Of a stretch of DNA of 64,000 bases, positions 52,501 through 60,476 are shown in pieces. The number at the start of each line of letters is the position of its first letter. Positions within the stretch are counted from its first letter, which is position 1. This stretch comes from Streptomyces fodineus (GTDB lineage: Bacteria > Actinomycetota > Actinomycetes > Streptomycetales > Streptomycetaceae): positions 8,618,001 through 8,682,000 of the forward strand of contig NZ_CP017248.1 of assembly GCF_001735805.1 (NCBI RefSeq), in the 5' to 3' direction. The notes under the pieces are model-generated. The model was not told where the DNA came from. It ran no database searches and saw nothing but the letters and a program-made list of their open reading frames with translations. The translations under genes were made by a program, and so were the position numbers.

Positions 52501-53142
52501 CGCCACATGCTCCGAACGATCGTGCACAACCGGTCTCGGTCGCTCGCTTTCGTGACGGCGGCCCTCAATCATGACGGGCGCGTCCTTGCCACCGGCGACA
52601 CCGGTGCGACCGTACGACTGTGGGACGCGGACACCGGCAGGACTCGAGCCGTCCTCACCGGCCATACAGACGTCGTGGCGGCACTTGCTTTCAGCGGTGA
52701 TGGTCACACGCTTGCGTCCGCCGACGCCTCTGGAACAATCAGGCTGTGGGACGTGGCCACCGGCAAAAGCCGTGCCGTCCTCACCGACAACGCCACGTCG
52801 GTCGCAGTGAGCCCTGACGGCCGTACCCTCGCCGTCGGCCACGACGACGGAACGGTGCGACTGTGGGACGTATCCACCCTCACCGTCCGCAGCACGCTGA
52901 GGGGGCGTCGGCTTCCCGTGAACGCAGTGGCCATGAGCCCCGATCAACGCATGTTGGCCACCGGCAGCGAAGACGGGACGATCCAGCTGTGGAAGCTGAC
53001 CACGCCCAGCCCGACCGGAGTGATCGCCGGGATTTGCCGCGCCCTGCACCGGGGCCTCAGTGAGCAGGAACGAGCCGAGCACCTCCCAGGCCGACCGCGG
53101 TATCGAGTGTGCACGGACTCGCAGGGTCGGCAGCTCAAGTGA
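49573..53142 (+). CDS. HTH-nSTAND1-WD40 repeat protein
   Basis: 1189 residues. An XRE-type HTH (about 13-70: FAYELRKLRQEAGGLTYREMALRAHYSVTTLSQAAAG) leads to an nSTAND1 NTPase (about 97-480) with the entry motif PYPGLVRFEPGDHDRFFGRD, Walker A GPSGSGKSSLLRAG and Walker B VLVVDQFEEVFTLC. A membrane helix follows at about 517-537 (LSVLLVIAVTAGSIAW). Then about a dozen WD40 repeats with VTFSPDGQTVAAGSPDG, VKFSPDGRLLATGSDDSTARLYD and similar run to the C-terminus. Such proteins are thought to sense signals through the propeller and switch by NTP-driven oligomerisation; the target is unknown. GTG start; stands alone. Confidence 0.93.
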   Translation: MGRRERPVDPSAGPVQRFAYELRKLRQEAGGLTYREMALRAHYSVTTLSQAAAGEQLPSLGVTLAYVRACDGDAEEWERRWRETAEDPALRNREDGGTESPYPGLVRFEPGDHDRFFGRDQLVADVRELVLLRRFVAVVGPSGSGKSSLLRAGLIPALRAESSSLASIRILTPGGHPLLTHAEALRPKDADGDTVLVVDQFEEVFTLCRDPHERTAFIDALLAARHPDSRLRVVIAIRADFYGRCAEHRELAGALREANLLVGPMSPAELRQAIVRPAQMAGLIVERDLTARLVEEVHGAPGGLPLLSHALRETWRRRRGRALTLQAYEAAGGVRGAIAQSAEEVHARLAPGHAELARLILLRLIAPGDGSQDTRRPVEHSELDLGAASQDNIALVLDRLASARLLTLADGIVDLAHETLITGWPRLHRWIDDARARLRIHRQLTEAARAWNALDRDPGALYRGVRLAAAEEAFGDLDTAKELTCLERDFLAGSTAAREREQRAVVRATRRRRQFTAALSVLLVIAVTAGSIAWRQFRISEHRRQQAVAAQKAALSRQLAAQSAALLGYNPDLASLLAVQAYQVSPTAEATSSLYAAAALPLRHRLTGPARPVEAVTFSPDGQTVAAGSPDGTILRWDTGTGAARPPSRSPVRGVRTITYSKAGHLLAAGDADGTLRLSDLTRGEAWTATDHDETGPMAFSPDDRTVAVGSSDGRVRLRDIATGAIRATWPVSAGRTTTIAYSPDGRLLSAGGADGVIRVRDLSKGTTRTVRLTGPAAPTSMAFSPNGTLLAVGDGLGEVQLSDMETGRTPARLTGHKGPVVAVKFSPDGRLLATGSDDSTARLYDVTTGESRAVFTGHTGGVTSVSFSPDGTMLATGSRDRTVRLWDALRGAADVTGKTDNTATSMVFTADGRALETGDAAGRVSTWDVHLHQTRSTRTLASAGMASSVSVPQDSHVIAALTSDDGGSVQVWDATRHMLRTIVHNRSRSLAFVTAALNHDGRVLATGDTGATVRLWDADTGRTRAVLTGHTDVVAALAFSGDGHTLASADASGTIRLWDVATGKSRAVLTDNATSVAVSPDGRTLAVGHDDGTVRLWDVSTLTVRSTLRGRRLPVNAVAMSPDQRMLATGSEDGTIQLWKLTTPSPTGVIAGICRALHRGLSEQERAEHLPGRPRYRVCTDSQGRQLK

Positions 53143-53240
53143 GGCGGCGGACCACGGGGGTGACGAAGACCCAGGCGATGCGGGCCTTGCCGAGGGAGAT
53201 GAGCGGCTCGTAGTCGCGCACGTTGCTCCTGGCGCTCCGG
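53135..53240 (-). mobile_element. IS5-type transposase C-terminal remnant
   Basis: Last 34 residues or so (RSNVRDYEPL, then ARIAWVFVTPVVRRLT, stop) resembling the RDYER...W..I..M.RRL ending of actinobacterial IS5-family transposases. The stop lies within the end of the WD40 gene. No other part of the element is present. Confidence 0.5.
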
Positions 53241-53292
53241 TCGTGCCAACCGCATGCCCTACGCGCGCAGTTGCCTGGCCCCGGTGCCGGCG

Positions 53293-56200
53293 TCAGGCAG
53301 TGGGCGTCCTGCTCCACAGTCTGAGCAGGACCCGTTCCGGCTGCTCGCCGCCGGACAGCATGCGGGCGGCGCGCGGCCAGGTCTCCTGGGGCAGGGCGTA
53401 CTCCGTGACCAGGCGGTAGATGGTGGGTCCTGGGCCCGGCAGCATCAGCAGTTCGCCCAGCAGGCGGGCCTCGGCCGGCGCGGCCCTGGTGGCGAGGACG
53501 AGGTCCAGCGCGTCGGAGCCGAACCGTTCAACGAGCGCCAGCCCGTCTTCACCCGCCGCCAGCAGCCACGGCGTGAGGACTCCGGCGTGGGCCCCGTGCT
53601 TCTCGCGCTGCTCCACGAGCAGGCGCAGTACGCGCGGGCCCGAGCCGCCCGCGAGGAGCGGCAGCCAGCGCGGGCCCCACACCGTCACCGCCTCGGCGGT
53701 GCCGGGCAGGCGCTGCTCGACGACCGCCGCGGTGACCGCGACCCGCGGGCCGAACCGCGTACCGACATTGAGCACGGCCTCCAGGGAGCGGGTCGCCAGC
53801 TCACTGGTCAGCGGGGCCAGTTCGGCGAGCATGCGGCGCTGCTCGGGGCTGAGACGGTGCCGCTCGGCGAACTGCTGTGCCACCACGCCCAGTCCGTCGC
53901 GTAGCAGCGTGCGCAGCGCCTGCGCGGGGTCGGCGGCGTAGAGGATCAGTGGCAGCTCGCGGCGCGCCCGGGGGTCGAGGGTGGCCTTGGGCTCGGCGGC
54001 GTACAGTCGCAGCAGGGCGGCGCGCTGTTCGGGGCTGCTCAAGGTGGCCAGCAGGGGCAGCAGGACCGGGTCGGCGGCCAGCGCGTCGGTCGTCCCCGGG
54101 GCCGCTCCCGGGCCCATCACGGCGGCGGCGACCCGCTGCTCCAGCCGGGGACCGTGCACGGCCCAGGTACGGATCTTTCCGGGGCGGGAGATGACGTTGC
54201 CGAGGACCCAGTCCAGCTCCTCGCCGCGCGCCAGCTGCCAGCGCGACCAGGCGACCGCGGCCGCGGTGTCCAGCGGCTCGGTGTGCTCGGCGCGTTCGTA
54301 GTCGCGTTCCTGGAAGGCGGTCAGGACCTCGTCCGTCGTGCGGCCGATCCCGTCGGCGTACCCCTTGATCCGGCTCATGGACCGCTGGTCCAGGCCGAGT
54401 TCGAGGGCGTGCCGCAGACCCTCGGTGCCGTACTCCGCGAGAGCCGCCCGGGTGTCGGGGAAGCCCGCGACGATCTCGGCGATGTCCAGGTCGCCCTGTT
54501 CGGCCAGCCAGCGGGCGGCGAGGGCCGGGTGGGCGCAGACGACCGGCCAGTCGGCGGGTGCCGTGCCGAGCAGTGCGCGCACCGCGTCGTGCCCGAGGAC
54601 GTTCGCGTCGGCGGCGATCTGCGACAGCACCCGGGCGTCCACCGCTCCGGTGGCGTCCTGCTCCACGACCTGTACCCAGCCGAGGCCGAGCACGCCCAGG
54701 TGCTCGGGCTGGCGCAGCCCGTCCAGCAACCGCCGCCACATCTGTGGGGTGTAGCGGGACAGCAGGTCCAGGTCGTCGCCCTGGAGGTGGGGCCGCAGCA
54801 GGTCGAGCAGCTCGGGGTCCTCCAGCCGGCCGGCGAGGAACTGGAGGCTCGGCGCGGGGATCTGGGAAAGCAGCGAGACCAGCGGGTCGTCCATCTGGGT
54901 GACGGCGGCGGCGAGCCGCTCCGGCTCCACCTCAGGTACGGCCGTGCACAGCCGCCCGTAGAGGCCGACGCGGCGGATGCCCGGCCGCTCCCGCAGCGCG
55001 TCGTCCATCGAGAGCCCGTCCGCGCCTACCGGCCTCCGTGCGTCGAAGACGTCGGCGAGCCGGCCGGCCACGGGCAGCAGACGGCGCGCGGCCTCTCCGT
55101 ACAGGTCCTCCTCGGCGGGGCCGAGCAGCGCCGACATCAGGCAGTCGCGGAACACCGAACGGGGAACGCCCGACAGGGCCGTCACCAGGCGGCGCATGCC
55201 GGCCTCGTCCAGCTGGCGGTTGCGTTTGCGCATGCCGGGCGTGTTCTGCCGGGACCGTACCGCCACCAGCAGTTCGGTGTTGGTGCCGAAGCAGTCGGCC
55301 ATCCGGTCCAGCAGCATGCCGCGCTCGCGCGGCCGCATCCGGTCGGCGCCGCCGAGCTTGAGGGTCCAGCCCGCGGCGAAGGTGCGCCGGCGGATCGCCT
55401 GGCCGGTGCTGCGCCGGCGGGCTGCCGGAACGTTGGGGTCCTGGAGGAGTTCCTCCGAGTACTGCTCCAGGGCCGGGTCCGTGAGATACGGCAGCTGGTC
55501 TGCCGGCCGGCCCGCGATCTTCGGCGGGGTCAGGGAGAGGTCCTCGGGGTCGATCTGGTCGACGTTCCCAGCGCGTTCCCGCTGCAGGCGGCGCAGGGCG
55601 GTGCCGCCGATCCGGCCGGCGATCACCACGCGGGCGTGCGGTGCCGCCTTCGCTGCCAGGCAGACCCGGTCCACCAGTTCGTCCGGCCGCACCAGCACCC
55701 AGCCCGCCCCGGACAGCAGGGTCGCGACGCGCGTGTTGAGCCGTCGGCCCTCGAAGGCGGCCAGCGCGATCACCTTCGGGCCGTGGTCGTGCAGCAGGCC
55801 CAGGCGCAACGCCTCGGGGTTGATCTCCCGGCGGGAGCCGCCGCTGTACTGCGCGACGTCGTCGTAGACCAACAGGGCCTCCGCCTCGGTGATGTCGGCG
55901 CGGGCGCCGGCCTGTTCCTCCGCGCGGGCCTCCTGAGCCAGGGTGTCGGCGAGCTGTCCGGGCCGCAGCGTGGGGACGCGGCGGAAGCCGGCCGCCCGCA
56001 GATAGGCGCCGAGGTCGGCCGGGCCGTCCACCGAACCCCAGGCGCCGGGGGGCAGCCCGCAGGCCATCCAGCCCGCCAGCCGGGTCAGGGCGCGGACCTG
56101 GACCTCCCGCCAGCGGACGAACGCCTCGTTCCCGGTGGCCGCGGTCGGCAGGTCGCTGCCGAGCAGCAGTGCGGTCGGCAGGGACATGCCCTGGATGCCG

Positions 56201-56766
56201 GGCATGCGGCCCTCGGAGGGGATGTAGCCGTGCCGGCCGATGCCGGCCAGCATCATCGAGCCGGAGTTCACCACGAGGTGGTCGGGCGACAGCTCGATCG
56301 GGACGAACCCGGCGCGCGCCATGTCGTCCAGGGCGCGGCCGAGCGGCACCAGGGTGCGCAGCGCCTCGGACGGTGTCCAGCGGTGCCCCGCAGTCAGCAT
56401 GGCGTCGAGGTCGTCGCGTTCGCGCAGGGCGCGCAGCGGCACGGACGAGGCGCCCGGGGCCCAGGCCGTGATCAGCGCGGGCGGCAGACCGGGGTGGTCG
56501 ACGAGGTCGAGGAGCGCGGGCGTGACGGGATTGCCGGCGGCGAGCAGCGCGGCGGCCTGGCCGCGCTGTCTGCGGTTGGGGAAGACGCGCAGGGCCCCGT
56601 AGACGTCGGCCTCCTCGTCCTTGACCATGCGGGTGGCTCGGATCGCGGCGGCACCCGCCGAGCGCAGGTGTCCGGGGCGCAGCTGCACGGTGTGCGGCTC
56701 CCAGAAGCGTCCGGAGCGACCGGGGATCCGGGGCAGGAGCCGGCCGAGGGTGGCATCGGAGGTCAT
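53293..56766 (-). CDS. 1157-residue protein of unknown function in kinase/phosphatase operon
   Basis: Last gene of the phospho-signalling operon. It overlaps the kinase stop (ATGA, 56763-56766). N-terminal 200 residues resemble a degenerate kinase fold: a basic VKDEEADVYGALRVF segment and, near residues 130-180, LGRALDDMARAGFVPIELSPDHLVVNSGSMMLAGIGRHG, reminiscent of the catalytic loop and the following metal loop, but HxD is replaced by ELS and the DFG position is unclear. The remainder is helical and Leu/Ala/Arg-rich, with repeat-like stretches in the C-terminal half (HEAT-like in appearance). I do not recognise a named family. It may be an effector or scaffold for the kinase encoded upstream. 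Confidence 0.75.
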   Translation of the reverse strand: MTSDATLGRLLPRIPGRSGRFWEPHTVQLRPGHLRSAGAAAIRATRMVKDEEADVYGALRVFPNRRQRGQAAALLAAGNPVTPALLDLVDHPGLPPALITAWAPGASSVPLRALRERDDLDAMLTAGHRWTPSEALRTLVPLGRALDDMARAGFVPIELSPDHLVVNSGSMMLAGIGRHGYIPSEGRMPGIQGMSLPTALLLGSDLPTAATGNEAFVRWREVQVRALTRLAGWMACGLPPGAWGSVDGPADLGAYLRAAGFRRVPTLRPGQLADTLAQEARAEEQAGARADITEAEALLVYDDVAQYSGGSRREINPEALRLGLLHDHGPKVIALAAFEGRRLNTRVATLLSGAGWVLVRPDELVDRVCLAAKAAPHARVVIAGRIGGTALRRLQRERAGNVDQIDPEDLSLTPPKIAGRPADQLPYLTDPALEQYSEELLQDPNVPAARRRSTGQAIRRRTFAAGWTLKLGGADRMRPRERGMLLDRMADCFGTNTELLVAVRSRQNTPGMRKRNRQLDEAGMRRLVTALSGVPRSVFRDCLMSALLGPAEEDLYGEAARRLLPVAGRLADVFDARRPVGADGLSMDDALRERPGIRRVGLYGRLCTAVPEVEPERLAAAVTQMDDPLVSLLSQIPAPSLQFLAGRLEDPELLDLLRPHLQGDDLDLLSRYTPQMWRRLLDGLRQPEHLGVLGLGWVQVVEQDATGAVDARVLSQIAADANVLGHDAVRALLGTAPADWPVVCAHPALAARWLAEQGDLDIAEIVAGFPDTRAALAEYGTEGLRHALELGLDQRSMSRIKGYADGIGRTTDEVLTAFQERDYERAEHTEPLDTAAAVAWSRWQLARGEELDWVLGNVISRPGKIRTWAVHGPRLEQRVAAAVMGPGAAPGTTDALAADPVLLPLLATLSSPEQRAALLRLYAAEPKATLDPRARRELPLILYAADPAQALRTLLRDGLGVVAQQFAERHRLSPEQRRMLAELAPLTSELATRSLEAVLNVGTRFGPRVAVTAAVVEQRLPGTAEAVTVWGPRWLPLLAGGSGPRVLRLLVEQREKHGAHAGVLTPWLLAAGEDGLALVERFGSDALDLVLATRAAPAEARLLGELLMLPGPGPTIYRLVTEYALPQETWPRAARMLSGGEQPERVLLRLWSRTPTA

Positions 56767-57836
56767 CGGGGACTGCCTCCCAGCGTGCGGAGCGCGGACT
56801 GCAGGACGGTGGCGCTGCGGGCGCGGGCGAGGTCGATGCGGACCCGGTCGACGGTGGCCAGCCGGAACTTCCGCGCGGACAGGCAGGTGGCGAGGGCGTT
56901 GGTGAGCACCGGCCCGTAGTTGAGCGAGGTGAGGTACTTCCGGCCGGGAGCGCTCGCCTCGAAGTCCTCCGCGTACAGCTGGCGGTACTGCTGCGGATCG
57001 AGCCGTTTCAGCGCGGCGGCGTGCGCGAGGGTGGCACCGAGCATGTAGATGTCGAACCGCACATTGGCCTCACCCCGCTCGGCAGACTCGTCGGAGCCTT
57101 CGGGGCCGGGCGGCGCGTACGCCGGGGTGGTGGTGGAGATGTAGTCGCCGACCTGCACGGCGGCGTCGTAGTCGATCAGCACATAGCGGGCCGGCGGGCC
57201 GAGGACGAGGATGTTCTCCGGCTTGACGTCGGCGTGGATCCAGCCCTTGGACGAGGTCTTCCCGTTGTGCCGCTCGGCGTGCAGGGCGGCGAGGGTGTTG
57301 CACAGCTGCTCGGCGAGGTCGAGGAGTTCGTCCTCGGTGAACCGGCGCTGCTCCTTGGCCCTGGCCTCGATCTCGTCTTCCAGGGTGCGCGAGGCCCCGC
57401 CCTGCTGGCCGATGAACTGCTGGACCAGGAAACTCTCGGGCGGCACCGGATCCGGGTGCCGGCCGGCGGCGATCAGGGACGGAGAGGGCTGGGATTCCAC
57501 GCTGATGACAACCGGGCACTGCTGGGTGAGCTGGGTGGCCTGGCGGACGGCGCGCAGCCCCTGCCGGCGTTGGTTCTGCTGGACGGACAGCGCGTTCTGG
57601 ACCAGGCGGGGGTCGTCCAGGGCCGTCTCCGACCACCACATGCCCTTGATCACGACCTCGCCGCCGGACCAGCGGTCCTCGGCGAGCACGATGTATCCCT
57701 GACCGGCCTTGGCCAGCAGCCGGCGCGTGACGAACCTGCCGTCCGCCCCGAAGTCGGCGGGTATCCAGGCTCGCCGCGGCGAGCCCTTCTCGTCGGCGGT
57801 GTCGGCGTGCTCCCAGTACGGTACGAACTCGTTCAC
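56763..57836 (-). CDS. Serine/threonine protein kinase-like protein
   Basis: 357 residues. A kinase fold with VLAEDRWSGGEVVIKGMWW (Lys of the N-lobe), catalytic loop WIHADVKPENILVLG near residue 200, metal-loop LIDYDAAVQVGDY (DYD in place of DFG) and activation segment TPAYAPPG. A helical C-terminal region follows (LNYGPVLTNALATCLSARKFRLATVDRVRIDLARAR). The glycine-rich loop is weak. GTG start, 46 bases after the NYN-FHA gene. With the PP2C and vWA genes upstream it fits a TerY-P-like phosphorylation unit. Cytosolic, no membrane segment. Confidence 0.88.
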   Translation of the reverse strand: MNEFVPYWEHADTADEKGSPRRAWIPADFGADGRFVTRRLLAKAGQGYIVLAEDRWSGGEVVIKGMWWSETALDDPRLVQNALSVQQNQRRQGLRAVRQATQLTQQCPVVISVESQPSPSLIAAGRHPDPVPPESFLVQQFIGQQGGASRTLEDEIEARAKEQRRFTEDELLDLAEQLCNTLAALHAERHNGKTSSKGWIHADVKPENILVLGPPARYVLIDYDAAVQVGDYISTTTPAYAPPGPEGSDESAERGEANVRFDIYMLGATLAHAAALKRLDPQQYRQLYAEDFEASAPGRKYLTSLNYGPVLTNALATCLSARKFRLATVDRVRIDLARARSATVLQSALRTLGGSPR

Positions 57837-57882
57837 ACGTCCTCACTCACAGGTCGGCCACCACCCAGCTGTCGCCCGGAAC

Positions 57883-58905
57883 TCACAGCTCGCCCCCACA
57901 ACGGATGCGCAGCCGGACCGTGCCCGGTCCGAGGTGCAGTTCATCGCCGTCCTCCAGCGCGTACGGCAGCGCGGTGGCCAGTCGGCCGGACTGGGGGCGG
58001 CCCACGAAGTCCAGTTCCGGGTTGAGGAACGAGACGTTCAGGTGCTGCTCGGGTACGTGCTCGACCAGTGGCTTCCCGTCGTCGTCGAGGAAGATCCGCA
58101 GATGTGTGCGTGATATCTCGTCGGCCTCGTCGCGGCCGAGCCCCTGCGTGACGTCGGTGACACCGGGGCGGCTGTGCGAGGCCCGGCCCAGGGTCAGTCC
58201 GTCGGCCGGTACGGTGATCGTGCGCCGGACCGTGTAGCCGTGCTGGACCGTCACCTGGACGGGTCCGCCGTCAGGGCCGTCGGGCAGCGGCGGTTCGGCG
58301 ATGAGCTCGACGGCCTCGTAGCCGCAGGAGAGGCAGTACCAGCGGGCGCCGTCCTTGTTGACCTGCCGGGGCAGCAGCACCTCCCCGCCGCGCAGGCAGC
58401 CGCCCGGCGCGGAAGTACAGCGGAACCGTACCTCGGCGTCCTTGCGCAGCAGGCCCGCCTTGGTGAGCTTCCGCTGCCGGTCGCGCTCTATCTCCTCGTC
58501 GCTGGCCACGCCGAGCTGGCGCGGGCTGAACATGATCTGCCCGCGCATCCTGCGCACGCTCCACACGCGGGACCCGTTGCCCTGGAGCCAGGAGTGCTCG
58601 CGGCGTGCGTAGCGGAAGTTGTCGCTGGAGACGATGGCCGCGTCGAACTGCTCGGCCAGCGCGAGGATCCGGTCGTCGGCGTCGCCCTGGTGGACCTCCA
58701 GCCAGTGGGCGCGCTCGGCCTGTTCGACGAGGTGCTGGTCGTCGAGGACCGGCCGGACACTGGCGTCGAGGACGGCTACGGCGTCGGTACCGGGGTGGTC
58801 GCGCAGCCAGGCCTCCCGTACGTCGACGACCCGCGAGAACGGCCAGGGCCGTTTCCTGGTCGCGGCGACGTTGGAGGCGTCGATGATCACGCCGGGAACG
58901 CTCAC
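57883..58905 (-). CDS. NYN (Zc3h12a-like PIN) - zinc ribbon - FHA protein
   Basis: 340 residues in three parts. Residues 1-120: NYN/PIN nuclease-like domain with VIIDASNVA, VAVLDAS, GDADDRILALAEQF and IVSSDNFRYARREHSWLQG, supplying the acidic residues of this RNase fold. Residues 165-215: Cys pairs (CTSAPGGC, CLSCGYE), a zinc ribbon. Residues 235-340: FHA domain (GLTLGRASHSRPG, ISRTHLRIF), which reads phosphothreonine. It may bring an RNase to phosphorylated partners made by the adjacent kinase. GTG at 58905 overlaps the vWA stop (GTGA). A paralog is encoded divergently at 63077. Confidence 0.85.
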   Translation of the reverse strand: MSVPGVIIDASNVAATRKRPWPFSRVVDVREAWLRDHPGTDAVAVLDASVRPVLDDQHLVEQAERAHWLEVHQGDADDRILALAEQFDAAIVSSDNFRYARREHSWLQGNGSRVWSVRRMRGQIMFSPRQLGVASDEEIERDRQRKLTKAGLLRKDAEVRFRCTSAPGGCLRGGEVLLPRQVNKDGARWYCLSCGYEAVELIAEPPLPDGPDGGPVQVTVQHGYTVRRTITVPADGLTLGRASHSRPGVTDVTQGLGRDEADEISRTHLRIFLDDDGKPLVEHVPEQHLNVSFLNPELDFVGRPQSGRLATALPYALEDGDELHLGPGTVRLRIRCGGEL

Positions 58906-60476
58906 GCCGGACCCCGCCCGTGCGCCGGGGGCTGGGTGGGAGCGTCGGCGCCGCCGCCGTACGAACTGCCGGAACCGCTGCCGTACAAGGCGCCGCCGTA
59001 CGGATCGCCGTACGCCCCGTCCCGGTAGGCCCCCTCCCGGTACGAACCGCCGTCGTACGAACTCCCGCCGAACGAACCGGAGTCGTCATCGTCCTCGTCG
59101 TCCAGGCTGCGCTGCCGGCGGCGGGCCCGGATCTCGTCCGGCATCTCCACCGGGATGTCCTGGAACCAGTCGCGCTTGTTCCTGGTGGAGCTGCGGCTGG
59201 ACGTCGCGCGGGACTCGTTGAGCACGTCCTTCGCCTGCAGGCCCTCCCGCAGCCCGCCGCTCGCCTGCTGGAAGGCGGCCGCGAGATCGGGGTCCGGGAT
59301 GTCGCGGGCGCGCGCCACGCCCTCCTCGAAGATCCGCTCCCGTTCGCCGTCGGAACCGGCTGCGGCGGCACGGTCGTTGATCTCCCGCTCCAGGTCGGCG
59401 GCGGCGATCTCGCGGGCGTAGTCGGGCCGGATGTTCTGCGCCAGTGGGTTGTTCACCGTGCGCAGTTCGAACTTCTCCGGGTTCAACTGCCGTGCGTCGG
59501 CCCCGGATCCGATGCGTCCGGTCGCCTTGAGGACGGGGACCGGACCGGCGCTGACCCGTTCGGGCGCCCGGAGTTTCAGCGCGTAGCGCGGCTGGCCGTC
59601 GTGTCCCTCGGCGATGGCGCCCAGGTTGAGGCGGACTTCGCTGGGGCGCCGGCCGCCCCCGTCGGCCAGGACGCCGTCGAGCCGACGGCGGGCGGGGTCG
59701 ATCTGGTAGACGCCGAGCACCTGGAAGTGCGGGTTGATCTCCAGGGACAGTTCGCCGCTGCCGGCCACCACGTCCCTGCCGTACGCCGCGAGGCGCGCCG
59801 TGATCTGTTTCATCGCGTCGGCGGCGGTGGTCCGCGAGGCCACGTGCTCGGTCATCCCCGTGGGCGCGAGCTGCACCAGCAGGTCGTAGTCGGCGCCCGC
59901 GCCGATACCGATGACGTCGGTGTGCAGTTCCCGGCCGGCGGCGTCCTGGGCGAGGGCGGCCAGCCGCCTCGGGTCCGTCTCGCCGAAGTTGGGCAGCCCG
60001 TCGCTGAGCAGCACGACCCGGCGGGAGCCCGCCCGGTGCCCGCCCAGCTGGGCGTACGCGCGCTGAAGGGCGCCCTCGATGTTGGTCCAGCCGCGCTCGT
60101 TCTCGGGGTTGCCGTCCCAGGCGCCCTTGCGCCGCAGCTCCCCTGCGGTACCGGAGAAGCGCAGCCCGGAGTCCTGCGCGAAGGTGATGACGTCGACCCG
60201 GGCGCCCTGGGGCAGCGCGGCCGCCAGTTCGCGCACGCCGGACTGCGCCACGTCCTTGCGGCTGATGTCGTTCGGGTCGGCCGCGTCGGCGAACTCGTCG
60301 GTCGTCGAGTCGGCCCTGATGCCCATGGACCAGCTGTCGTCCACGGCGAGGACGTAGGCGACGCCGTCGGCCACCCGGTCGGTGCGGCGCAGCACCGGCG
60401 GGGCGATCGACACCACGAACTCTTCGCCTATATGGGCCTCGAGACGATCAGCCGCGATCTTGATGTCCTCGCTCAT
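58902..60476 (-). CDS. vWA domain protein (TerY-like)
   Basis: 524 residues. The von Willebrand A domain (about 40-225) has the MIDAS motif DDSWSMG, GWTNIEGAL and LLSDGLPNFGE for divalent metal and ligand binding. A beta-rich middle and an acidic/helical region follow. The C-terminal 60 residues are low complexity: DDEDDDDSGS then repeats of SYDGG/AYRDG/YGG. ATG at 60476 overlaps the phosphatase stop; a start nine codons earlier is possible but unlikely. In TerY-P systems the vWA protein pairs with a PP2C phosphatase and a kinase, both adjacent here. Confidence 0.9.
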   Translation of the reverse strand: MSEDIKIAADRLEAHIGEEFVVSIAPPVLRRTDRVADGVAYVLAVDDSWSMGIRADSTTDEFADAADPNDISRKDVAQSGVRELAAALPQGARVDVITFAQDSGLRFSGTAGELRRKGAWDGNPENERGWTNIEGALQRAYAQLGGHRAGSRRVVLLSDGLPNFGETDPRRLAALAQDAAGRELHTDVIGIGAGADYDLLVQLAPTGMTEHVASRTTAADAMKQITARLAAYGRDVVAGSGELSLEINPHFQVLGVYQIDPARRRLDGVLADGGGRRPSEVRLNLGAIAEGHDGQPRYALKLRAPERVSAGPVPVLKATGRIGSGADARQLNPEKFELRTVNNPLAQNIRPDYAREIAAADLEREINDRAAAAGSDGERERIFEEGVARARDIPDPDLAAAFQQASGGLREGLQAKDVLNESRATSSRSSTRNKRDWFQDIPVEMPDEIRARRRQRSLDDEDDDDSGSFGGSSYDGGSYREGAYRDGAYGDPYGGALYGSGSGSSYGGGADAPTQPPAHGRGPA

